A DNA stretch of 64,000 nucleotides, taken from the NCBI RefSeq assembly GCF_900095305.1, contig NZ_FMDO01000036.1, forward strand, positions 1-64,000. Reading direction: 5' to 3'. Below the pieces are notes generated by a model. That model saw only the letters and a list, made by a program, of their open reading frames with translations, had not been told where the DNA came from and made no database searches. The stretch's first letter is position 1. Each line of letters begins with the position of its first letter. The translations under genes were made by a program, and so were the position numbers. Source of the stretch: Proteiniborus sp. DW1 (lineage in GTDB: Bacteria > Bacillota > Clostridia > Tissierellales > Proteiniboraceae). Shown here piece after piece: positions 24,473-33,446 of this stretch.

Positions 24473-25705
24473 TTAAACTAATTTCAGCAGAAATCTCCTA
24501 ATTATGTCAAATGTAGCTTTTGCAGCTCTAAGCCTATTGTCATCCCTATTACCGTTAAATCTCTTTTCAACTACTATATGTCTTTCTTTAGTTGCGATGC
24601 AAATATATACTAATCCTATAGGTTTTTTATCAGTTTCACCGGTAGGACCAGCTATTCCGGTGATGGATACACCTATATCTATTGGACATTTTTTTAAAAT
24701 GCCTTGTGCCATCTCAATAGCGGTTTCTTTACTTACTGCTCCATAGGTTTCTAGTGTTCTAGATTTAACATCTACTTCCTCCATTTTAGATAAATTACTA
24801 TAAGTTATAAAAGATCTATCCAAAACCTTAGATGCTCCCGGAATACTAGCAAGCATAGAGGTAGTAAGACCAGCTGTGCATGACTCACAAAATCCTATTT
24901 TCAACTGTCTTTTACAAAGAAGTTTAAAAACCACTTCTTCAATAGTTTCGCCATTATAGCTATAGATAAATTCTTTAATTCTCTCATCTATCTTAATCTG
25001 AATATCATCTAGCAAAGCATCAGCACCGGTAATGCTATCTGCCTTAGCTGTAATTCTAATATCTACTTGTCCATTATTGGCATAGGTTGCAATAGTTGGA
25101 TTAGTTTGAGCCTCTATTAAGTCTATTATCCTTTCTTCTAAAGATGACTCACCTATTCCAATTGTATTAATTACCCTTGATTTTATGGTATAATTCGAGT
25201 TTTTGCTAAGCTTGGGTATAACATGTTTATTAAACATGTGTATAAGCTCGTGTGGTGGGCCGGGAAGTAAGATTATTATCTTATTATCTGTTTCAATAAA
25301 AAAACCAGGTGCTGTTCCCATATCATTTTCTAATATTTCACTATTTTCTGGTACATAAGCTTGCTTTTTATTAGATTCAGGCATCTGCCTATTAGAAAAA
25401 AACTCAAATATTTTTTTTAATATTTGTTCATCTAAGTATAAGTTTCTTTTTAGAACCTTACATACAGCTTCTTTCGTACAATCATCTTTTGTAGGTCCTA
25501 ATCCACCAGAAAAAATCAAAATATCTGCTCTATTTAAAGCATTAAGAGTAGCATCCATAATTCTTTCCATGTTGTCACCTACAGTAGTTTGATAATATAC
25601 GTCTATTCCTAATTCTGCTAGTGTTTGAGAAAGAAACCTTGCATTGGTATTTATAATATTACCCAACAATAACTCAGTACCTACACAAATTACCTCAGCT
25701 TTCAT
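24473..25705 (-). CDS. cinA: CinA-family protein (competence/damage-inducible)
   Basis: A 410-residue two-domain protein. The N-terminal MoCF-like domain (1-170) has VGTELLLGNIINTN and SGGLGPTKDD; the C-terminal CinA amidohydrolase domain (about 255-410) has the GFCESCTAGL motif and SITGIAGPTG. Family members act as NMN deamidases and ADP-ribose pyrophosphatases in pyridine-nucleotide recycling. The frame reaches 25723, but AGAGGTGATGGT selects ATG 25705 (KAEVICVGTELLLG). pgsA-cinA-recA is the conserved Firmicute order, with 24 nt after pgsA indicating an operon; recA additionally has its own promoter. Confidence 0.94.
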   Translation of the reverse strand: MKAEVICVGTELLLGNIINTNARFLSQTLAELGIDVYYQTTVGDNMERIMDATLNALNRADILIFSGGLGPTKDDCTKEAVCKVLKRNLYLDEQILKKIFEFFSNRQMPESNKKQAYVPENSEILENDMGTAPGFFIETDNKIIILLPGPPHELIHMFNKHVIPKLSKNSNYTIKSRVINTIGIGESSLEERIIDLIEAQTNPTIATYANNGQVDIRITAKADSITGADALLDDIQIKIDERIKEFIYSYNGETIEEVVFKLLCKRQLKIGFCESCTAGLTTSMLASIPGASKVLDRSFITYSNLSKMEEVDVKSRTLETYGAVSKETAIEMAQGILKKCPIDIGVSITGIAGPTGETDKKPIGLVYICIATKERHIVVEKRFNGNRDDNRLRAAKATFDIIRRFLLKLV

Positions 25706-25729
25706 ACCATCACCTCTTAGCATAACTGC

Positions 25730-26275
25730 TTATTTATTACTTGCTAAAAATACTTTTCTGTTAACATAAAAGTAATCAATTCCAGAAATAATTGTGAAAA
25801 TAACTGCTAAAGACACGCACAACTTATCAAAAGGAATTCCTATTTTACTGAATGGGTAATTATTAACAAGCAGTAAAACAATTGCTACAATCTGAGTTAT
25901 AGTCTTAATTTTTCCCCACCAGCTTGCTGCAATAGTAATACCATCTGAGGCTGCCAGAACCCTTAAACCTGTAACTGCAAACTCTCTAGCAATTATTATG
26001 ACAACAACCCACGCAGGAATTCTATTCATCTCAACTAAGGAGATTAATGCAGCTGAAACTAGAAGTTTATCTGCTAAAGGATCCATAAATTTGCCGAACT
26101 TAGTAATCTGATTTCTACTTCTTGCTATATATCCATCTAAAGTATCAGTCAGTGCTGCTATAGTAAATATACATGCTGCTATATAGTCCCCATAAGGAAA
26201 ATCAAAAATAAGAAAAATCATAAAAATAGGAACTAATAGTATTCTAATAATGGTTAACTTATTGGCTAAATTCAA
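25730..26275 (-). CDS. pgsA: CDP-diacylglycerol-glycerol-3-phosphate 3-phosphatidyltransferase
   Basis: Integral membrane enzyme making phosphatidylglycerol phosphate, using CDP-diacylglycerol from CdsA (encoded at 48478). The 181 residues form several membrane helices and contain the CDP-alcohol transferase motif DGYIAR...GKFMDPLADK with all its aspartates. The frame has an ATG at 26284 that directly touches the AGGAG ribosome site; TTG 26275 is correctly spaced (9 nt) and gives the typical start NLANKLTIIRILLVP, so I use it. Confidence 0.95.
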   Translation of the reverse strand: MNLANKLTIIRILLVPIFMIFLIFDFPYGDYIAACIFTIAALTDTLDGYIARSRNQITKFGKFMDPLADKLLVSAALISLVEMNRIPAWVVVIIIAREFAVTGLRVLAASDGITIAASWWGKIKTITQIVAIVLLLVNNYPFSKIGIPFDKLCVSLAVIFTIISGIDYFYVNRKVFLASNK

Positions 26276-26342
26276 AGCAAACATCTCCTATCTAATAATT
26301 TAATATTAAATGAAAAAAACAATATAGTATACTTGTTCTAAT

Positions 26343-27386
26343 CTAATATAATGTGTCCACAAATTTAATTAATTCTGATACAGCAGATTCAATATCATTG
26401 TAATTAATAATCTTATCATACTTTTTATATTTCTCTAAAGAATACTCATAAAGTGGGTCATAATAGTTTGTCATAAGTTCTTTTGCTATTACTGAATAGT
26501 TTTTTTTATGTAATTCTTCAATAAGAGTATCTACTTTATCGCCACCTATTTTTTTTCTTAGCTTTTTAATGGCACCTTCAATTTCTGTGTCTTTTGTGCC
26601 TGAAGCATTATTTACGTAATCATCAACAATATTTTCGATTCTCTTTTCGAAAGTAGTGTTAATTAAAACGTGGAAACCCTTATCCATATCATTAAATAGA
26701 AAATCAGGTAGTACTGCCTTTCCAACTCTTTTACTTTCACTTTCTGTAAATATAAAACTTTCATTGTTTTTTTTAAACTTATCCAGTAACAATGATTCAA
26801 ATTTTTTTTGTGAGTTAGATTTCTCCTCAAAAGCAATATTACCAAATACTGAGCCTGCATTTTTAGCTAAGCTTTCTATGTCAAGTGTGGCTTTACCAAG
26901 ACTTTCTAATAATCTTAATATCTTTGTTTTACCAGTTCCGGTATAACCATGTAAAACAATATACTTATACTTGCCTTCATATTTTGGTAATTCTTCTATT
27001 ACGTATTTTCTATAGCTTTTATAGCCACCTTTTATTAAGAACAAATTAATTCCCATAATATCTAATACTCTAGCTACTGAGTTACTTCTCATTCCACCTC
27101 TGTAGCAAAATAATGCAGTTTTTTTATTATTATTTTCTATTTCTTTTGCTTTTTCATAGAAATCTACAAGCTTAACAGAAGCATATTTTAATCCAATTCT
27201 TTTCGCTTCATCTTTATCTATTTGTGTATAAACATATCCAACGTGCTCTCGTTCAGAAACGTTAAGTATAGGTAGATTGATTGCATCAGGAATTGTGTCC
27301 TGCTCATATTCTTTTTCACTTCTAACATCAATAAAAACTAAATCTTTCATCTGTAAAGCATCTTCAATATTTATTTCTCTTATCAA
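26343..27386 (-). CDS. mnmH: tRNA 2-selenouridine synthase
   Basis: Converts 2-thiouridine at the wobble position of Lys, Glu and Gln tRNAs to 2-selenouridine through a geranylated intermediate, using selenophosphate. The 347 residues have an N-terminal rhodanese domain with the catalytic Cys94 (FCYRGGMRS) and a C-terminal P-loop domain with GYTGTGKT (147-154). It starts at TTG 27386 with AGAAGGTGA upstream. Its presence implies selenophosphate synthesis in this organism, fitting selenium-using amino-acid-fermenting clostridia. It sits between ftsK and pgsA, not its usual core neighbourhood, but no sign of recent transfer is visible. Confidence 0.95.
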   Translation of the reverse strand: MIREINIEDALQMKDLVFIDVRSEKEYEQDTIPDAINLPILNVSEREHVGYVYTQIDKDEAKRIGLKYASVKLVDFYEKAKEIENNNKKTALFCYRGGMRSNSVARVLDIMGINLFLIKGGYKSYRKYVIEELPKYEGKYKYIVLHGYTGTGKTKILRLLESLGKATLDIESLAKNAGSVFGNIAFEEKSNSQKKFESLLLDKFKKNNESFIFTESESKRVGKAVLPDFLFNDMDKGFHVLINTTFEKRIENIVDDYVNNASGTKDTEIEGAIKKLRKKIGGDKVDTLIEELHKKNYSVIAKELMTNYYDPLYEYSLEKYKKYDKIINYNDIESAVSELIKFVDTLY

Positions 27387-27420
27387 AAGTTCACCTTCTT
27401 AAAACATTTAAGCTTAAATA

Positions 27421-29715
27421 TTAGTCATTTTCATATTCATCCCTAGTGATTAAAACCTTTCTAGGTTTACTACCTTCATATCCGCCTACAATCCCTCTTT
27501 CCTCCATTTCATCAATAATACGTGCAGCTCGCGCATAACCTATTTTCAATCTACGTTGAAGCAAAGAAATAGATGCTTGCCCTTCATCTATTACGATATC
27601 TATGGCATTTGGTAGTAATTCATCTGAATCATCTGTAGTTTGTTTAAGGTTGTTGCTTATTTCTTCTACTACTTTTTCTTCATAATTGGCGCTACATTGG
27701 CTTTGTAAGTATTCAACTAACTTATTAATTTCTTCTTCCCCAATAAACGCTCCTTGTATTCTAAGAGGCTTAGATTCGCCAACTGGATAGAATAACATAT
27801 CTCCTTTACCAAGCAACTTTTCTGCTCCTCCCATATCAAGTATAGTCCTTGAATCTGCTTGAGAAGACACCGCAAAAGAAATCCTGGACGGAATATTTGC
27901 TTTTATAGTTCCAGTAATAATATCTACAGAAGGCCTTTGAGTTGCAACGATTAGATGTATTCCCGCTGCCCTTGCCATTTGTGCAAGTCTGCATATGTAG
28001 TCCTCGACTTCAGAGGCAGAGACCATCATTAAATCTGCTAATTCATCTATAATTATAACGAGCTTAGGAAGTTTTTCCATTTCAAGATTGTTTGCAGCCT
28101 TGTTATTATAAGAATCTAAATCTCTCACACTATTCTTCGCAAATAAATTATACCTTCTTGTCATTTCTTGAACAGCCCAATTAAGTGAAAAGGCCGCTTT
28201 TTTAGGATCTGTAACAACAGGAATCAATAAATGTGGTATTCCATTGTATACACTTAACTCCACAACTTTAGGATCAATAAGCATTAACTTTACTTGATCT
28301 GGTCTAGCTTTATACAAAATACTTGCAATCAAAGTATTTATACAAACACTTTTCCCTGAGCCTGTGGCTCCTGCAATAAGCAAGTGAGGCATTTTTTCTA
28401 TATTGGTAACTATTGGCTTACCTGAAATATCTTTGCCTAAAGCAAAAGGTATTAGTGTATCAATTTCTTTATATTCATTTGACTCTAGTATCTCTTTTAA
28501 TCCTACCCCAACCTTATTCTTGTTTGGAACTTCAATACCTATAGCAGATTTACCTGGTATGGGAGCCTCCATTCTAATATCTGATGATGCTAAACTAAGA
28601 GCAATATCATTAGTTAGACTTACTATCTTACTTACTTTTACACCTGGAGCTGGTTGTATCTCATACCTTGTAATGCTAGGGCCAATACTAACTTGAAGTA
28701 TTTTTGCTTCAATTCCAAAATTATGTAATGTTTCTATTAGTTTGTTTGCATTATTCAGAACTTCTTTTTTTTCTACGTTTTTTGAATTTGATTTTACTTC
28801 CCTGAGTATCTCAGTACTTGGTAACTTATAATCGTCATAGCTTTCATTTTTTTGTCCCTCAGGTATATCAATATTATTATCTCTATTTATTAATTTGTCT
28901 TCATGTTTTTTCTCAGCATATTGTTCAGATTTATCTATACTTTTAGTATAATCTAGAACCCTGATCTTCGTTTCAGCCTCATTAGTAGTAATCGAACTAT
29001 CACTAGTGTTGTTTTTATCATCATGACTTAACATATCCTTTAGAATAATATCATCTTCTTTATTGCTAGGAGTATTTCCCTTTTTATCTTCTACATATAC
29101 GAAGTCTTTTGTATTGTTAATTGTTGCTTTAATTAAAGCAACAATTCTTCTAAAAATATTCTTAGTTACATCTATAACACTAATATTTGTAAATAGCAAA
29201 AAGGATATCAAAATAATTGCAGCTATCACAACATAAGAACCAATAGTTCCAAATAATCTTAGAAAAACATAAGATAATGCCGAACCAATAATTCCTCCAC
29301 CTGAAGCAATACTCTCAGAGGCAATAATAGAATTATTAACTTCAATAGATAACTTAACTCTATCAAAAAAAGATAATCCTTCTACAAAAGGAAAGAAATT
29401 AATATCTAAAATAGTTAGGAGGCCAATATAAGTTATGATGACTGATGTTGTTTTTTTGATAAGCTCTATTTTATTCGTAATAAATAGAAAGCCAACTAAT
29501 AATATAATAAAGGGAAAAACATATCCCCCTAGGCCAGCAATAATAATTGAGTATTTTTTAATTATCTGACCAATAAAACCAGTAGACTTATTATACATGC
29601 TTAATAAGGATAAAAGCCCTACAGCTACAATTAATATTCCCATAATTTCCATTTTAATGTCTCGTTTTGCTGTAGTTTTATTTTTTGCTGTTACCCTGCT
29701 TTTCGCTTTTGTCAT
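27421..29715 (-). CDS. ftsK: DNA translocase FtsK/SpoIIIE
   Basis: Septal DNA pump that moves chromosome DNA during division and into the forespore. The 764 residues begin with a basic tail, then four or more membrane helices (about 22-185), a charged linker (190-330), a RecA-type motor with Walker A AGATGSGKS and DELADLMM, and a C-terminal winged-helix gamma domain (LLQRRLKIGYARAARIIDEMEERGIV) that reads orientation sequences. AGAGGTGA precedes the ATG. The 215-bp upstream gap holds an extended -10 promoter and three copies of a 13-bp motif. Confidence 0.96.
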   Translation of the reverse strand: MTKAKSRVTAKNKTTAKRDIKMEIMGILIVAVGLLSLLSMYNKSTGFIGQIIKKYSIIIAGLGGYVFPFIILLVGFLFITNKIELIKKTTSVIITYIGLLTILDINFFPFVEGLSFFDRVKLSIEVNNSIIASESIASGGGIIGSALSYVFLRLFGTIGSYVVIAAIILISFLLFTNISVIDVTKNIFRRIVALIKATINNTKDFVYVEDKKGNTPSNKEDDIILKDMLSHDDKNNTSDSSITTNEAETKIRVLDYTKSIDKSEQYAEKKHEDKLINRDNNIDIPEGQKNESYDDYKLPSTEILREVKSNSKNVEKKEVLNNANKLIETLHNFGIEAKILQVSIGPSITRYEIQPAPGVKVSKIVSLTNDIALSLASSDIRMEAPIPGKSAIGIEVPNKNKVGVGLKEILESNEYKEIDTLIPFALGKDISGKPIVTNIEKMPHLLIAGATGSGKSVCINTLIASILYKARPDQVKLMLIDPKVVELSVYNGIPHLLIPVVTDPKKAAFSLNWAVQEMTRRYNLFAKNSVRDLDSYNNKAANNLEMEKLPKLVIIIDELADLMMVSASEVEDYICRLAQMARAAGIHLIVATQRPSVDIITGTIKANIPSRISFAVSSQADSRTILDMGGAEKLLGKGDMLFYPVGESKPLRIQGAFIGEEEINKLVEYLQSQCSANYEEKVVEEISNNLKQTTDDSDELLPNAIDIVIDEGQASISLLQRRLKIGYARAARIIDEMEERGIVGGYEGSKPRKVLITRDEYEND

Positions 29716-29821
29716 ATGATCACCTCTATAATCTATTTCTACAGAAGTGAATAAAATCCTTTAGTAAAAAGAAATAATTCACCACCCCGATACTATAAAG
29801 ATAAAACGTAACGCCCAATAT

Positions 29822-29834
29822 TCACTAACACTTT
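29822..29834 (-). promoter_or_regulatory. Operator-like motif copy 1 upstream of ftsK
   Basis: Minus strand AAAGTGTTAGTGA, fitting AAAGTGYTARTGA. It is the copy nearest to ftsK, in the untranslated leader. Confidence 0.6.
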
Positions 29835-29848
29835 ATCCTTATAGAATT

Positions 29849-29877
29849 AAAGTGCTAATGACCATCATTAACACTTT
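29849..29877. promoter_or_regulatory. Operator-like motif copies 2 and 3 as an inverted pair
   Basis: AAAGTGCTAATGA (29849-29861, plus strand) faces the complement of AAAGTGTTAATGA (29865-29877) across a 3-bp centre. The pair begins about 10 nt downstream of the ftsK -10, a typical repressor site. It has no T tract, so a terminator is unlikely. Confidence 0.65.
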
Positions 29878-29886
29878 TACGTTGTA

Positions 29887-29895
29887 ATTATAACA
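29887..29895 (-). promoter_or_regulatory. Extended -10 promoter of ftsK
   Basis: On the minus strand TGTTATAAT (TGN plus TATAAT, TATAAT at 29887-29892). No good -35 is visible at 17-18 bp. Confidence 0.55.
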
Positions 29896-29930
29896 TAAAC
29901 CATTTAAATATTCTATTCAAATTAGCTTAC

Positions 29931-30677
29931 TTAATTCTTTTCGATGAGTTCTTTGAGTTTTTGTAATGCAGTTGAAAAACCCCCAACTTCATCTATCAAA
30001 CCATTTTTAACTGCTTCTTCACCAATAAGAATAGTTCCTACATCATTAGCAATCTCATCTGTATCATACATCAATTTCAATAATAGTTCTTTTTCTATTT
30101 TAGAAGTTCTTAAAATAAAGTTTATTATTCTTTGTTGCATTTTCTCAAAATATCTGAAAGTCTGTGGGACTCCTATAACTAACCCTGTCATACGTATAGG
30201 ATGAATTGTCATAGTAGCTGTAGGAGTAATAAAGGAATAATCGCTGGAGGTAGCTAATGGAACTCCGATACTATGGCCACCTCCTAGGACTAGTGATACT
30301 TTAGGTTTACTTAAACTATTTATCATTTCTGCCAGTGCTAGGCCAGCTTCAACATCTCCTCCAACTGTATTTAGAAATATAAGAATCCCCTTTACCTCAG
30401 GATTTTGTTCAGCAGCTACTAGTAAGGGCATAATGTGCTCGTACTTCGTAGCCTTTTTTTGTGGTGGAGATACTATATGTCCTTCAACTTCTCCAATTAT
30501 TGAAATGAACTGTATGTCTTGAGGAGTCGTAGGAAGATTAGGTGTACCAAAGGTTTTTACTTTTTCTAAATCCTCATTATTATCAGTATTTTGTTCTGGA
30601 TTATTCTCTTCCTGCTCTTCATCCTTATAATCACTATTAAAAAGGATAAAATCAGAATTATATTTATTTATATCCAA
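29931..30677 (-). CDS. ClpP-like serine protease (TepA/YmfB family)
   Basis: A 248-residue protein of the ClpP/crotonase fold, of the TepA (YmfB) type linked in Bacillus to protein translocation and spore germination. The N-terminal 50 residues are acidic and unstructured. The catalytic serine is predicted as Ser136 (GGGHSIG) and histidine as His159 (TIHPIRM). The order ClpP-like then ftsK matches Bacillus ymfB-spoIIIE neighbourhoods. Start TTG 30677 is 7 nt from a perfect AAAGGAGG. The substrate is unknown. Confidence 0.88.
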   Translation of the reverse strand: MDINKYNSDFILFNSDYKDEEQEENNPEQNTDNNEDLEKVKTFGTPNLPTTPQDIQFISIIGEVEGHIVSPPQKKATKYEHIMPLLVAAEQNPEVKGILIFLNTVGGDVEAGLALAEMINSLSKPKVSLVLGGGHSIGVPLATSSDYSFITPTATMTIHPIRMTGLVIGVPQTFRYFEKMQQRIINFILRTSKIEKELLLKLMYDTDEIANDVGTILIGEEAVKNGLIDEVGGFSTALQKLKELIEKN

Positions 30678-30844
30678 TATTGTTCCTCCTTTGTATATTT
30701 AATATCTTTAGTAGAAATTAAACTTATTATTTATATAGTTTACACTAAACCTAGATTAATATGCTTAAAATTATTAGTACAATTCATTGAAGCACAAAGC
30801 AAATTCTTTATATACTGCTCACTTTTTATATAAGCTTTAAAGTT

Positions 30845-31120
30845 CTATACTGTATATATTCTTCTGCTTCTATTTTCTTCATCTAGTTCAATTATAATCA
30901 TATCATTGCCTATTTTTCTAATAGATGACCAAGGAATTTCTATTCCGCTTCTTTCATTGAATCCAAATATTTTTATCTGACTTCTTCGATCGGGTACTAA
31001 TAAAGCTAATATTTTACCACTTTTTTCATCTATTACTAAATCCGAATCAGCTATTATGCCTAATCTGCCTCCGTCATTTAGGTTAACAATCTCTTTTCCA
31101 CCTAATTCGCTTAGTCTCAA
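30845..31120 (-). CDS. YlmC/YmxH-family sporulation protein (PRC-barrel)
   Basis: A 91-residue PRC-barrel-like protein of the YlmC/YmxH family, widespread in spore formers. It begins MRLSELGGKEIVNLNDGGRLG and has the family end IPWSSIRKIGNDMIIIEL. The frame reaches ATG 31135, but that ATG overlaps GGAGGCG itself; TTG 31120, 6 nt from the site, restores the usual start. In Bacillus ymxH follows the M16 peptidase gene, as here. The molecular role is unknown. The upstream gap contains five copies of TATGAT at 11-15 bp intervals. Confidence 0.9.
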   Translation of the reverse strand: MRLSELGGKEIVNLNDGGRLGIIADSDLVIDEKSGKILALLVPDRRSQIKIFGFNERSGIEIPWSSIRKIGNDMIIIELDEENRSRRIYTV

Positions 31121-31218
31121 TAAAATCGCCTCCATTTTTATCAGTTTATTATATGATATGAAAATATGATTGTTTTATGATTTATCATTTATGATAAGAT
31201 TTGTTATGATATTTTTTT

Positions 31219-31250
31219 AAAAAAAAGATTACTATTTAAAAAGTAATCTT
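31219..31250 (-). terminator. Terminator after the M16 peptidase gene
   Basis: AAGATTACT (31225-31233) pairs with AGTAATCTT (31242-31250), with a long T run on the minus strand. It overlaps the stop codon. Confidence 0.9.
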
Positions 31251-32503
31251 CTTAATTCTCTATCTATTTCATTTTCATTATCAAAATTTCCCACATAAGC
31301 AATATTATATTTACTTTTATCAAATATTTTATTAACTACACTAATTATATCTTCTAACTCTATCTTATCTATTCTTGATGCTATTTCTTGAGGAGATATG
31401 ACTTTTCCTAATAATAGTTCTGATTTACCTATTGATGTCATGCGGCTAGATGTACTCTCAAGTCCTAAAATGTAATTACCTTTCAATTGCTCCTTTGATC
31501 TGTATATCTCTTCCTCAGTCAAATAATCCTTCTTAATAATACTTATATTATCCATAATTATATCTATTACCTTTATAAAGTTATCAGTATTTAGCGCTGC
31601 ATATATAGTAAAAATACCTGAATCCTTATATGATGAAGGATAAGAATATATGGAATAGACTAGCCCTTTATCTTCTCTTATATCCTGAAAAAGTCTAGAG
31701 CTCATACTTCCACCAAATATATTATTTAGTATTAGCAGTGCATATAACTCATCTTGTCCTTGTGAAATTCCTTCAGTGCCTAAACAAAAATGTAATTGTT
31801 CAATATCTTTTTTCTTTTTTGAGATGCTGTGAGAAATAATAGGCTTCTCATATTTATCAGCAATATTTATTTTTGTTTCCCATTTAGAAAAGTGTTTCTC
31901 AATTAGTTTAATCGTGGCATTTAAATTAAAGTTTCCTGCTATAGATATAACAGTATTTGAAGGTATATAAAAGCTCTCAAAATAATTAATTATACTCTCT
32001 CTAGTTAATTTTTCTAAGGATTCTCTACTACCTAGAATAGGTAGGGAAAGAGAATTTTTGTTGAATATAGTTTGTGATAATAGGTCATGCACTAAATCTT
32101 CTGGAGAATCCTCGTACATTTTAATTTCTTCATATACTACAGATTTCTCTTTAGAAATTTCATCTTCATCAAATAATGAATTAAAAAGCATATCAGATAA
32201 TACATCTATTGCAACATCAATATGACTATCTAATACTTTAGCATAATAGCAGGTACATTCTTTACTAGTAAAAGCATTTATTTGACCTCCAATATTATCA
32301 ATACTTTCGGCTATTTCTTTTGCAGTTCTATTTTTAGTTCCCTTAAACAACATATGCTCAATAAAATGAGATACTCCATTATTTTCTAAGGTTTCTTTTC
32401 TAGAACCAGCCTCCACCCAAACTCCTATAGATACAGACTTAACATATGGGATATATTCGGTAACTATTCGAAGGCCATTGTCCAGTGTTATTTTATTATA
32501 CAT
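31232..32503 (-). CDS. M16-family zinc metallopeptidase (MlpA/YmxG-like)
   Basis: A 423-residue insulinase-type peptidase with the inverted zinc motif HFIEH (HxxEH, in SHFIEHMLFKGT) and the downstream glutamate ligand in EKSVVYEEIKMYED, followed by the inactive-like second M16 domain. It is cytoplasmic by sequence, with no signal peptide. It corresponds to MlpA/YmxG, encoded next to pnp and the YlxY deacetylase in Bacillus, the same order as here. The natural substrate is unknown. TAGGAGG lies 6-7 nt before the ATG. Confidence 0.93.
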   Translation of the reverse strand: MYNKITLDNGLRIVTEYIPYVKSVSIGVWVEAGSRKETLENNGVSHFIEHMLFKGTKNRTAKEIAESIDNIGGQINAFTSKECTCYYAKVLDSHIDVAIDVLSDMLFNSLFDEDEISKEKSVVYEEIKMYEDSPEDLVHDLLSQTIFNKNSLSLPILGSRESLEKLTRESIINYFESFYIPSNTVISIAGNFNLNATIKLIEKHFSKWETKINIADKYEKPIISHSISKKKKDIEQLHFCLGTEGISQGQDELYALLILNNIFGGSMSSRLFQDIREDKGLVYSIYSYPSSYKDSGIFTIYAALNTDNFIKVIDIIMDNISIIKKDYLTEEEIYRSKEQLKGNYILGLESTSSRMTSIGKSELLLGKVISPQEIASRIDKIELEDIISVVNKIFDKSKYNIAYVGNFDNENEIDRELRRLLFK

Positions 32504-32570
32504 GTTTTCCTCCTAAGCAAATTAGTACTATATTTTATTATAACTTATTGAAATTAGGCTTGAAATGATT

Positions 32571-33287
32571 TCACTTTATTATATCACTTACTGCACCTAT
32601 TTGATAACCCTTATCCTTTAAATTTTGTATTATTACAGGCAAAGCTTTAACTGTTTCCTCCTTTGGATGCATTAGAACGATTGCTGAGTTGTGATGCTTG
32701 CTTATCACTCTATTAATTATCTTATCTTTTGTACTATCTTTTCTCCAGTCAATTGTATCTATGCTCCACATTATCACCTTATATCCTAATTCATTAGCTG
32801 CTTTTATAGTTTCTTTGTTGTATGCACCAGAAGGTGGAGCAAAATATACAGATTTTATCCCTAATATATCAGTTATCACTTTATCCGCTTTATTTATTTC
32901 ATCTCTGTTATCTTCATAGTTTAGTTTATCATAATCCCTATGAAAGTACCCATGATTTCCTATTTCATGACCATTTTCATATATCTTTTTTAGTAGTTCA
33001 GGATTTTTTTCTGCCCATCTTCCTGTTACAAAAAAGGTTATTTTGATATTATTTTCTCTAAAAATGTCCAGCATTCCAGGTATGCATTCATTTCCCCAAT
33101 CAACATTGCATGCAAAGGCTATTAATTTTTCATCAATAGTTCCCTTATAGTACACATCATCGATATTGAAGATATCTTTAGCTTTTGAAGAAAAATTAAA
33201 GCTCAGCAAAATAATTAATGCTAAAATTATTATAGCTATTGTAATTGCTATAATTAAAGTTTTGAACCTTATATAGATTATTTTCAT
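32571..33287 (-). CDS. Membrane-anchored polysaccharide deacetylase (YlxY-like)
   Basis: A 238-residue NodB-fold carbohydrate esterase with a single N-terminal membrane helix (about 11-31), so the enzyme faces the envelope. The metal histidines are in NHGYFHRD and the catalytic-loop motif in FAPPSGAYN. The first NodB motif reads NVDWG instead of TFDDG, so only one of the two aspartates is kept, as in the YlxY/PdaB-type sporulation branch. Activity on peptidoglycan or other polymers is inferred. Position between pnp and the M16 gene equals Bacillus ylxY. Confidence 0.9.
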   Translation of the reverse strand: MKIIYIRFKTLIIAITIAIIILALIILLSFNFSSKAKDIFNIDDVYYKGTIDEKLIAFACNVDWGNECIPGMLDIFRENNIKITFFVTGRWAEKNPELLKKIYENGHEIGNHGYFHRDYDKLNYEDNRDEINKADKVITDILGIKSVYFAPPSGAYNKETIKAANELGYKVIMWSIDTIDWRKDSTKDKIINRVISKHHNSAIVLMHPKEETVKALPVIIQNLKDKGYQIGAVSDIIK

Positions 33288-33410
33288 AAACTTCCTCCTA
33301 TTCTATAATATGATATACTATATAAGTATTCTAAGTTTTATAAAATATAATAAGAAAAGCTTCAATGAGATCAGTTTCTTGATAAAAAATAAAAAACTTA
33401 TTATATAAAA

Positions 33411-33446
33411 ATAAAAAAGACATAAACCTTTAGGCTCATGTCCTTA
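33411..33446 (-). terminator. Terminator of pnp
   Basis: On the minus strand AAGGACATGAGCCT pairs with AGGTTTATGTCTTT, allowing two imperfect positions, with a T-rich tail. It overlaps the pnp stop. Confidence 0.75.

Noticed and set aside
29849-29877. CIRCE heat-shock operator
   Set aside because: The half-sites GTGCTAA and TTAACAC are in the opposite order to CIRCE (TTAGCACTC-N9-GAGTGCTAA) and the spacing differs.
29849-29877. Terminator of the ClpP-like gene
   Set aside because: It is a 13-bp hairpin without T tract lying downstream of an extended -10 element, with a third copy of the same 13-mer nearby; a binding site explains it better.
30591-30833. 80-codon plus-strand frame near the ClpP-like gene
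   Set aside because: It overlaps the N-terminal coding region and ribosome site of the ClpP-like gene, is hydrophobic and AT-driven, and has no ribosome site.
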